Part shown: piece by piece, positions 1 through 5,059 of the stretch
Numbering within the stretch: the stretch's first letter is position 1
Layout of the letters: every line of letters begins with the position of its first letter
From: Bacteroidota bacterium
GTDB taxonomy: Bacteria; Bacteroidota; Bacteroidia; Flavobacteriales; Flavobacteriaceae
Direction: 5' to 3'
DNA length: 5,059 bases
Assembly (NCBI GenBank): GCA_021793535.1
Contig: JAJYSO010000163.1
Span: 1 to 5,059, forward strand
Program-made: the position numbers and the translations under genes
Notes under the pieces: generated by a model
Database searches by the model: none
Seen by the model: the letters and a program-made list of their open reading frames with translations, nothing else
What the model was told of the DNA's origin: nothing

Positions 1-39
1 TTAATCAGTAGGTCCGGGGTTCGAAACCCCGCGGGGTCA
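1..39 (+). tRNA. 3' part of a tRNA, probably tRNA-Lys (5' end outside window)
   Basis: The T arm is complete: stem CGGGG (15-19), loop TTCGAAA (20-26), stem CCCCG (27-31). It is followed by the 3' acceptor strand CGGGGTC (32-38) and discriminator A39. The variable loop AGGTC is at 10-14 and the 3' anticodon stem TCAGT at 5-9, with AA at 3-4. That makes bases 1-2 (TT) the second and third anticodon bases, so the anticodon is NTT, meaning Lys (TTT or CTT) or Asn (GTT). Lys is favoured because bacterial tRNA-Asn normally carries discriminator G, while tRNA-Lys carries A. The next bases are CAC, so CCA is not encoded and must be added after transcription, as is common in Bacteroidota. The matching 5' acceptor strand should read GACCCCG just upstream of the window. 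Confidence 0.9.
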
Positions 40-50
40 CACTCACAATC

Positions 51-82
51 AAGCCTTTACGTAATTGCGTAGAGGCTTTTTT
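51..82 (+). terminator. Rho-independent terminator of the tRNA transcript
   Basis: An 11-bp stem, AAGCCTTTACG (51-61) against CGTAGAGGCTT (68-78), has one T-G wobble and a six-base loop TAATTG. It runs straight into a T tract (77-82). It starts 12 bases after the tRNA 3' end, the right place to end the tRNA transcript. Confidence 0.88.
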
Positions 83-449
83 ATTGGATTTACGAACATT
101 TCATGAACATTTTAGGGCTCCTCACTACTGTATATTAGCAGCTGAGTTCCTCTCTCTTTTATTCCGGTTTTGATACGTTTTCTTAGTGAGGATATAATCT
201 TCTGATATATAAGGATGAATAAAGGAAGCGTCTCGACAGTCTTCTTCTTACCTTTTCTATCAATATTATGTTTCTATGGCTTGAAATCTGAAATTAAGCA
301 GGAAACAAAAAGCTGTAAAATACAGAAAGAGACAAGCTTATCCTTTCCCAACACAGGATCCAAAATCGGCCAAGAAAAAAGGGTTCTTTATTTACCTATC
401 TCCGTATTTTTTTCTCGCTCAATTATTTTACTTATTATCGGGCTTAAAG
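83..449. other. Gene-free intergenic stretch between tRNA terminator and hydrolase 3' end
   Basis: No convincing gene lies in these 367 AT-rich bases on either strand. One open frame of 81 codons runs on the plus strand from 215 to 460, but AAGG directly abuts its ATG and leaves no spacer for ribosome binding. Its product resembles no family I know, and it ends 11 bases inside the convergent hydrolase gene. I treat it as chance. The stretch also holds a 9-bp inverted repeat (119-127 with 184-192) and a weak hairpin at 313-325, neither clearly functional. Being next to a tRNA 3' end, it is a place where integrated DNA could have sat, but I see no att-like repeat of the tRNA end and no integrase. 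Confidence 0.6.
303..325 (-). terminator. Weak candidate terminator for the hydrolase transcript
   Basis: Read on the minus strand, CTGTA-TTT-TACAG (325-313) is followed by CTTTTTGTTT. The T-rich tail suits an intrinsic terminator, but the stem is only 5 bp with two G-C pairs, and it lies about 125 bases after the hydrolase stop. No better hairpin with a T tract was found between 313 and 450, so this is a placeholder call. Confidence 0.22.
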
Positions 450-1385
450 CTAATTTTTAATAAAGCTTGAAAGCTTATCAACTACTCCCTCTTTTAGAGA
501 TAAATCTGGATCAGCGTATGTTTTTATATTTTCTCGGGGGTCGGAGGGCGCCTCCTTTAAAATATGATTCATCCCGTCTATGATTTCTAATTCAGCTTTT
601 GGGTTTGCGCCAGCTAACTTTTCAGCCTGCGCGAGATCAACTTGCAAGTCTGTCGTTCCTTGCACAACAAGAATAGGAATATTCAATTTAGCGATCTCTT
701 TCGCAGGATCATATCTCATCCACGATATCATATATGGTTGAACACTCGGGCGAAATAAAGAAAACAACATAGGCGGAACTGAGTCCACTGTTTTTTCATT
801 CTCTAGCTTTGCAACAATATCAGCAACTTGATCAGAGAGCATCGGCGCTTTAGCACTAAGCTGTTGTTTTATCAAATCTCCTGCTGTAAGGCCGGAACCC
901 GATAGGGATATAAACTTTGTAATATCCTTGTTAGCCGCAATCATTCCAATTAGCGAGCCTTCGCTATGACCAACAATTATGACTTCTGAAAATCTTTTAT
1001 CGTTTTTCAATGCTTTTACCCAAGCTTTGGCATCTTTAATATAATCTTCAAATCGCAAATCTTTCTCTTTTAAACCTGCAGCTTGGCTCGCTCCTATCCC
1101 ACGTTTGTCATAACGCAAAGTAGCAATCTCATTTTCAGAAAGACCTTCTGCCACCATCTTAAGGCTATTGTTTTTCATCATCGGGTTATTCCCATCCCGA
1201 TCTGTCGGACCCGACCCCGCTATAATTAATGCCACAGGAATACACTCTGTAGTTTCAGGAACAAGCAAAGTACCTTCAATATTCCCTGAACCCGTCTCCA
1301 AAACAACAGTCTCCTCTCCAATTTGCGCTTGTAAAGTAGAAACATTAAAAAGACCCAACAAAACCACCACAGCAATTATTTTCAT
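450..1385 (-). CDS. Secreted alpha/beta hydrolase (serine esterase/peptidase-like)
   Basis: This is a 311-residue alpha/beta hydrolase of the Hydrolase_4/S33-like, COG1073 type, probably an esterase, lipase or small acyl-ester hydrolase of unknown substrate. Residues 1-20 (MKIIAVVVLLGLFNVSTLQA) form a signal peptide with likely cleavage after LQA, so the mature enzyme should act in the periplasm or outside. Seen in order are the oxyanion-hole motif GSGPTDRDG (57-65), the conserved RYDKRGIGAS (91-100), the nucleophile elbow GHSEG (139-143, Ser141), the acid in QGTTDLQV (Asp246) and the base in GMNH (His274). The triad is complete. The frame can be extended upstream to a TTG at 1415, but ATG at 1385 is preferred because the signal peptide then begins properly with Met-Lys. 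The gene follows the TM2 gene by 26 bases, so the two are probably one transcript. The substrate cannot be read from sequence. Confidence 0.9.
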   Translation of the reverse strand: MKIIAVVVLLGLFNVSTLQAQIGEETVVLETGSGNIEGTLLVPETTECIPVALIIAGSGPTDRDGNNPMMKNNSLKMVAEGLSENEIATLRYDKRGIGASQAAGLKEKDLRFEDYIKDAKAWVKALKNDKRFSEVIIVGHSEGSLIGMIAANKDITKFISLSGSGLTAGDLIKQQLSAKAPMLSDQVADIVAKLENEKTVDSVPPMLFSLFRPSVQPYMISWMRYDPAKEIAKLNIPILVVQGTTDLQVDLAQAEKLAGANPKAELEIIDGMNHILKEAPSDPRENIKTYADPDLSLKEGVVDKLSSFIKN

Positions 1386-1411
1386 AGCATATACATTATA
1401 AGCAAAACAAA

Positions 1412-1663
1412 TCAAGCCTGTTCTCGTCTCTCTATCTCTGCAATTTGATTAGCGATATTTCTATTGTAGTTGCCAACTTTAGAAGGCATTAAAAACAAAT
1501 CAACGATAGCCCAAATTCCCAATCCGCCGGCAGTTATCCAATACAGAATTTGCCACCCCCATTTCCCGAGATAGGCATAATGTATTCCTAAAATAAACCA
1601 ACAGACATACGCAATCCCCGTAGATTTCATTTTGGATTGCAAATAGTATTTATTAGTCTCCAT
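1412..1663 (-). CDS. Small TM2-domain membrane protein
   Basis: This 83-residue protein has two transmembrane segments, about residues 15-32 and 37-58, joined by the typical TM2 turn (GIHYAYLGKWGWQILYW) and followed by TAGGLGIWAIVDLF with the conserved Asp55. This matches the TM2 family (PF05154) over nearly the whole length. The N-terminus (about 14 residues) and the charged C-terminal tail (62-83) are hydrophilic and probably lie on the same side of the membrane. The family's biochemical role is not established; in bacteria it is a small inner-membrane protein. ATG at 1663 is used; Met12 (1630) is a possible later start that would still keep both membrane segments. It is the first intact gene after the decayed peptidase remnant, which ends 13 bases upstream, and it leads into the hydrolase gene 26 bases downstream. 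Confidence 0.88.
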   Translation of the reverse strand: METNKYYLQSKMKSTGIAYVCWFILGIHYAYLGKWGWQILYWITAGGLGIWAIVDLFLMPSKVGNYNRNIANQIAEIERREQA

Positions 1664-1812
1664 ACATACAATTTAATTATCCTCTAAATATTTTTGCTGT
1701 TTTCCGACCCAATTGTTCTGCCAGAATATTTAATTTTTGGCGCAATTCTTTTCCTTCCGTAATAGAAGGAACTTCATCTAAATAATAACGCACCTCGGGC
1801 TCTATTCCTTCT

Positions 1813-1830
1813 TCTTTCTATATAGAAAGA
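1813..1830. repeat. Perfect 18-bp palindrome
   Basis: TCTTTCTATATAGAAAGA is identical on both strands. It lies inside the peptidase remnant, immediately before the segment that becomes readable as EGIEPEV, and it contains the in-frame TAG (1818-1820). No T tract follows on either strand, so it is not an intrinsic terminator. It could be a protein-binding operator or the product of a template-switch mutation. Confidence 0.7.
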
Positions 1831-1886
1831 GCAACCAACTCTTACTACAGCTCTTATTGTGAAACCTTGTTATTCTCTCCCTTTTT

Positions 1887-1908
1887 GTTTTGGTTCCTCA
1901 GCCAAAAC
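1887..1908. repeat. Hairpin-forming inverted repeat, 9-bp stem and 4-base loop
   Basis: GTTTTGGTT (1887-1895) pairs with AGCCAAAAC (1900-1908) with a single T-G wobble around the loop CCTC. On the minus strand it is followed by A residues, not T, so it does not look like a terminator for the M16 gene. It overlaps the TGA at 1898-1900 that interrupts the peptidase remnant. Confidence 0.55.
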
Positions 1909-2015
1909 GGACGGCAATAGACACCTTAATTATAAAATTACCAATAGGTAAAGCTGATGCTCATACAACTCCTTTATCACCTATTCGTATTTAGCTTTTG
2001 GCAAGTGCCATCCTA

Positions 2016-4970
2016 TCAATATCCAAATATTTCTTTTAAATCAAGAACTTTTACTTCCCCCAGCCCCGCTAATTTAGACTGGTCGAGATTTCCTTTTCCA
2101 GCAACAATACAATAGGCATAATCTTTTCCTTCAACCTCCGCGGCAAAGAACTTCTTTAAGTCTTCAAAGTCCATATCCGGAATTCGATCGTAAATAACCT
2201 TTCTCACATCGTAGTCTCTGCCCATCTTTTGAGCCGCCAAATAATTATATAGAATAGCGCGACCTGTAATTCTATCCGTAGCCATCTTCTTCCTTAAGGC
2301 TGTCTTTGCATTTTCGACATTCTTTTTGGACTCGGGCAAGTCCGTTAATAACGCATTCATTCCATCAACAGCATCCCCAAATTTATCACTTTGTGCTCCC
2401 ACATAAGCCATAAGGATATTGCGTTGATCGGCTTTTGAAGCTGTACTATAATTGGCAAAGGTCGAATAGGCCAGCGCCTTTGATTCTCTTATGGTCTGAA
2501 AAACGATCGATTCCATTCCACCACCAAAATACTGATTGAACAAGGCGATATCCGGCTCTAAGTCAGGGTTGTATTTCGATCCATTTCGTATCCAGAAAAC
2601 TTCTGCTTGAACCATATCATAATAAGCCATCAAAACATCATTCACTACGGTTTCCTTTCTTTGGTAAGTCACTTTTTCAGGAAGATCTATAAACTGATCT
2701 GGAGCAGGGTGAACCTTCTCGATAAGTTTTGCAATATCGGCTCCAGATTTTGGCCCATGATACAGAATTTGATGTGGATAATCTCTCATTTGGTGCAACA
2801 AAGCCACGACATCTTCAGCCTTTACAGCATCTAACTCATCATCTGAAAAATTATTATTAAACGGATTTTCCTTTCCATACATGGCATAAGAGCGCAAACC
2901 ATTCATGATTTGACCTTTACTATCTTTAGCATTAGCACGTGCTTTTTTCAAGCGATTAATATAGGATGCCAATGCTTCCTCATCTGCCACTGCATTTTTG
3001 AGAAGATCATCAAACAATGCTACGGTCTCTTCAAAGTTTTCTTGTAACCCGCTTAAATGTAGAGAAGATTCTTCTCCAGAAACGCTACCGCTAAAAGAAC
3101 TTGCCAATTGATAAAAGGCTTTACTAATATCTTCTGAAGTCTTTTCTTCTGTTCCGATGTAATCTAAATATTCAACAGCAATGGGCAATAACCTATTACT
3201 CCAGCTACCGGTTTCAAATCGGTAATCCATGCTAAAGAGCCCGTTATCCTTATTCTGAACAGTCAAAACATCATAATTACCGGCTTTAGATTTTTCTATG
3301 TCTCGATCATAATCCAACCAAAGCGGAGCAATCTCATTTTCGGGCAGGGCATCAACTTTTTGCAAGAAAGCGGACTGATCATCGCGATTAACAGTAACCG
3401 GTGTGATTTGAGGTTTTTCTACCTTAACCGTTTCTTTATCTTCTCCCTGGCGCTTATAAACTGCGACGTAATTATCCTTAAAGTATCGATTCGCAAAATC
3501 AACGATATCCTGTTTTTTAACCTTGCTGAGCCAATCCACATAATTTACTTGGCGCAACCAATCGCCATCTACGGTAAAATTATCCATCAACGCATAGGCT
3601 CTAGCGGTATAATTTTCATTTGCCTCTAAAGCATCTTTCTTCTCATTATTAATAATAGAGGCGATCAAATCATCCGAAAAATCTCCTGCTTTTAATTGCT
3701 CAATCTGACCGAGCAACAACTCTTTAACCTCATCCAAATCTTGATCTCCAGTCGGGGCTCCGCGTAATAAAAGCGAACTATAATCCTTTAAAACATAGGG
3801 AAAAGCATAGGCAGACAAGAGTTTTTGTTTTTTAACCAAATTCAAATCGATCAATCCCGCAGAACCGTTAGTCAATAGCTCACCGACGAGCGCTAACATT
3901 TGCGCATCTTGTGAAGACTCTCCCGGAAACCTATACCCTAACAGAATACTTTCAGGTTCTGGCCCATAAACTTCAGATACAATTGGGCTTTCAATTTCAT
4001 CTTCTGCATCAAAAGTGTATTTTGGAATTTCTTTTGATTCCATATGACCAAAAGCGTCATCAATTTTGGCAATCACCGCATCCGGATCAAAATCTCCAGC
4101 CATTATTATACCCATATTATTAGGGACATAATAGGTATTAAAATATTTTCTTATCTCTTTTAACGAAGGATTCTTTAAATGTTCAATCGTTCCTATAGTG
4201 GTTTGTTTTCCATAATTATTCTTTTGAAATAACTGCTTAAACATCTCTTCAAAAACCTTGCTTCCATCACTATCTAAACTGCGGTTTTTTTCTTCATAAA
4301 CTGCTTCCAGTTCCGTGTGAAATAAACGAAAAACAGGATTTCTAAAACGCTCTGCCTGTACAGTCAGATACTTATCCATTACATTACTGGGTATATCTTC
4401 TGTATACACAGTTTCTTCTACAGAGGTAAAAGCATTTGTACCTTGCGCCCCCATTCCCGACATCATCTTATCATACTCATTGGCAATAGCATATTTTGCA
4501 GCCTCGCCAGACACTTCGTCTATCTCCTTATAAATCGCCTTGCGTTCTTCCTGGTCTGTCGTTGAATTGTACTCCTCGTACAAACCCTCTATTTTGGCTA
4601 AGAGCAGTTCTTCCTTATCCCAGTCTAAAGACCCAAATTGATCGGTCCCTTTAAACAACATATGTTCAAGATAATGCGCCAAACCGGTATGGTTAGCAGG
4701 ATCTGTTTTACTTCCTGCCTTAACAGCAAAAAAGGTTTGAATACGCGGTTCCTTAACCGATGGACTCAAAATGACAGTCAGTCCATTGGCTAAGGTGTAA
4801 AATCTGGCCTGAGCAGGATCATTCTTGACATATTTATATTCATAACCGGCTGAGGAACCTGTTTCCCAGGTTTTTTCTGTTTTCTTAGCGTCCGAACTGT
4901 CTTGACAAGACACTAAAAACAAACTCCAGAAAAAACAACTGAGTAAAAGAATGCGAAAGAGGCTTTTCAT
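2016..4970 (-). CDS. M16 family zinc metallopeptidase lipoprotein, two-repeat form
   Basis: This is a 984-residue zinc peptidase of the M16 (pitrilysin/insulinase) family, expected to cut peptides in the envelope. Residues 1-22 are a lipoprotein signal ending in the lipobox LVSC, so Cys22 is lipidated and the enzyme is membrane-anchored. Catalytic domain 1 has the inverted zinc motif HYLEH (99-103: His99, Glu102 catalytic, His103). The third ligand is probably Glu227 in ELEAVYEEKNRSLD, with Glu220 the conserved helper. About 45 extra residues between them (roughly 115-175, charged and helical) are usual for Bacteroidota members. Domain 2 spans about 255-455, domain 3 about 565-700 and domain 4 about 780-960. 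Domain 4 carries the substrate-side motif with Arg828 and Tyr835 (FQTIRESKALAYS). In the second half the zinc motif is degenerate (IAVEY, 597-601), so only one active site is expected. The frame opens at a TTG at 4997, but ATG at 4970 starts the lipoprotein signal and is chosen. The C-terminus (KEIFGY) looks natural. Confidence 0.95.
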   Translation of the reverse strand: MKSLFRILLLSCFFWSLFLVSCQDSSDAKKTEKTWETGSSAGYEYKYVKNDPAQARFYTLANGLTVILSPSVKEPRIQTFFAVKAGSKTDPANHTGLAHYLEHMLFKGTDQFGSLDWDKEELLLAKIEGLYEEYNSTTDQEERKAIYKEIDEVSGEAAKYAIANEYDKMMSGMGAQGTNAFTSVEETVYTEDIPSNVMDKYLTVQAERFRNPVFRLFHTELEAVYEEKNRSLDSDGSKVFEEMFKQLFQKNNYGKQTTIGTIEHLKNPSLKEIRKYFNTYYVPNNMGIIMAGDFDPDAVIAKIDDAFGHMESKEIPKYTFDAEDEIESPIVSEVYGPEPESILLGYRFPGESSQDAQMLALVGELLTNGSAGLIDLNLVKKQKLLSAYAFPYVLKDYSSLLLRGAPTGDQDLDEVKELLLGQIEQLKAGDFSDDLIASIINNEKKDALEANENYTARAYALMDNFTVDGDWLRQVNYVDWLSKVKKQDIVDFANRYFKDNYVAVYKRQGEDKETVKVEKPQITPVTVNRDDQSAFLQKVDALPENEIAPLWLDYDRDIEKSKAGNYDVLTVQNKDNGLFSMDYRFETGSWSNRLLPIAVEYLDYIGTEEKTSEDISKAFYQLASSFSGSVSGEESSLHLSGLQENFEETVALFDDLLKNAVADEEALASYINRLKKARANAKDSKGQIMNGLRSYAMYGKENPFNNNFSDDELDAVKAEDVVALLHQMRDYPHQILYHGPKSGADIAKLIEKVHPAPDQFIDLPEKVTYQRKETVVNDVLMAYYDMVQAEVFWIRNGSKYNPDLEPDIALFNQYFGGGMESIVFQTIRESKALAYSTFANYSTASKADQRNILMAYVGAQSDKFGDAVDGMNALLTDLPESKKNVENAKTALRKKMATDRITGRAILYNYLAAQKMGRDYDVRKVIYDRIPDMDFEDLKKFFAAEVEGKDYAYCIVAGKGNLDQSKLAGLGEVKVLDLKEIFGY

Positions 4971-4994
4971 AATATACTTTAAGATTTGTTTTGT

Positions 4995-5002
4995 CAAATA
5001 TA
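4995..5002 (-). promoter_or_regulatory. Candidate -7 promoter element of the M16 gene
   Basis: On the minus strand TATATTTG matches the Bacteroidota -7 consensus TAnnTTTG exactly. It lies 24 bases upstream of the ATG at 4970, which gives a short leader. No TTG or TTTG (-33 element) is found 17-23 bases further upstream, so the promoter is incomplete by consensus. It falls between the stop of the preceding gene (5025) and the M16 start, as expected for a separate transcript. Confidence 0.4.
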
Positions 5003-5024
5003 ATAATTCTATAAAAGTAATATT

Positions 5025-5059
5025 TTAGATCGGAAAGAAAAGCCCGATCCCTACCTTCT
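5025..5059 (-). CDS. 3' end of an unidentified upstream gene (partial)
   Basis: The minus strand enters the window with ten readable codons, KVGIGLFFPI, then TAA (5025-5027). The alternating hydrophobic ending is like the last strand of an outer-membrane beta-barrel protein, but ten residues cannot identify a family. It stops 54 bases before the M16 start. A short hairpin (GATCGG at 5028-5033 with CCGATC at 5044-5049) overlaps its last codons; no T tract follows, so it is at best a weak terminator. The other two frames are either stopped at once or give an unconvincing product. Confidence 0.35.
   Translation of the reverse strand, partial: KVGIGLFFPI

Larger units (their letters stand above)
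1677..2011 (-). pseudogene. Decayed remnant of an S41-like peptidase C-terminus
   Basis: No open frame spans this stretch, yet translation in two minus-strand frames gives protein-like pieces in a sensible order. Piece one (about 2011-1901) reads MALAKS, stop, IRIGDKGVV, stop, then ALPIGNFIIKVSIAVRFG and a stop. Piece two, in another frame (1817-1677), reads KEEGIEPEVRYYLDEVPS, then ITEGKELRQKLNILAEQLG and a short tail to TAA. The order IGdK, then LPxGxxIxVSxAxxF, then EGIxPEV and a helical end resembles the C-terminus of S41 (C-terminal processing/tricorn-like) peptidases, where the 'G(I/V)xPD' segment follows two beta strands. Damage consists of stops at 1991-1993 (TAA), 1961-1963 (TGA) and 1898-1900 (TGA), a frameshift between about 1900 and 1818, and TAG at 1818-1820. 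TGA is not recoded, since the M16 and TM2 genes both end in TGA. Only about 110 codons remain; the catalytic part is absent. That it is a remnant is fairly firm; the S41 assignment is from memory of the family pattern. Confidence 0.6.

Noticed and set aside
119..192. 9-bp inverted repeat TCCTCACTA / TAGTGAGGA with 56 bases between the arms
   Set aside because: Arms of this length at this spacing are expected about once or twice by chance in 5 kb, and there is no inner stem, T tract or recognisable element between them.
1..449. tRNA-associated integration site
   Set aside because: No second copy of the tRNA 3' end, no integrase and no mobile-element gene are visible in the window.
215..460. 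81-codon plus-strand open frame with a hydrophobic N-terminus that could pass for a signal peptide
   Set aside because: No ribosome site with usable spacing, no family resemblance, and its 3' end overlaps the convergent hydrolase gene. A frame of this length can arise by chance in AT-rich DNA.
446..476. Three AAAGCT direct repeats including two AAGCTT palindromes around the hydrolase 3' end
   Set aside because: Too short to mean anything, and partly within coding sequence.
1386..1415. Extension of the hydrolase to TTG at 1415, giving a 4-bp ATGA-like overlap with the TM2 stop
   Set aside because: The added ten residues (MICFAYNVYA) lie in front of a well-formed signal peptide that starts at ATG 1385. 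The overlap would need a rare TTG start.
1898..1963. TGA recoding (Trp or selenocysteine) to rescue the S41-like remnant
   Set aside because: Neighbouring genes end in TGA and use TGG for Trp. A TAA, a TAG and a frameshift also interrupt the same stretch.
1991..2010. TGGC/GCCA hairpin just after the M16 stop as a terminator
   Set aside because: Only a 4-bp stem, and the minus strand continues with AAAAGC rather than a T tract.

Overview
The window looks like chromosomal DNA of a Bacteroidota species, most likely a flavobacterium. The evidence is AT-rich DNA, weak or absent Shine-Dalgarno sequences, a TAnnTTTG-type promoter element, a tRNA without an encoded CCA, and protein types usual in that group: a two-repeat M16 peptidase lipoprotein with a long insert in its first domain, a small TM2-domain protein, and a secreted alpha/beta hydrolase with a typical Bacteroidota signal peptide. 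No genus can be named from sequence alone.

Layout. Positions 1-39 are the 3' end of a plus-strand tRNA, probably tRNA-Lys, followed by a clear intrinsic terminator (51-82). Positions 83-449 hold no gene I can support. Everything after that is on the minus strand. Read in transcription order from high to low coordinates: the last codons of an unidentified protein (stop at 5025-5027), a probable promoter element just behind it, a 984-residue M16 zinc peptidase lipoprotein (4970-2016), a decayed gene remnant that resembles the C-terminus of an S41 (C-terminal processing/tricorn-like) peptidase (about 2011-1677), an 83-residue TM2-domain membrane protein (1663-1412), and a secreted serine alpha/beta hydrolase (1385-450). 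The last two are 26 bases apart and are probably co-transcribed.

How they work together. The M16 protein and the hydrolase are both predicted to act outside the cytoplasm, the first anchored by lipid and the second soluble. The TM2 protein probably sits in the inner membrane. The sequence does not show that they share a pathway. The S41-like remnant once gave this cluster a second envelope peptidase.

I found no new defence, mobile or RNA system. The least ordinary part is 1677-2011: a recognisable protein remnant with three internal stops, at least one frameshift and a further stop after it. A perfect 18-bp palindrome and a second strong hairpin lie exactly at two of the disruptions.
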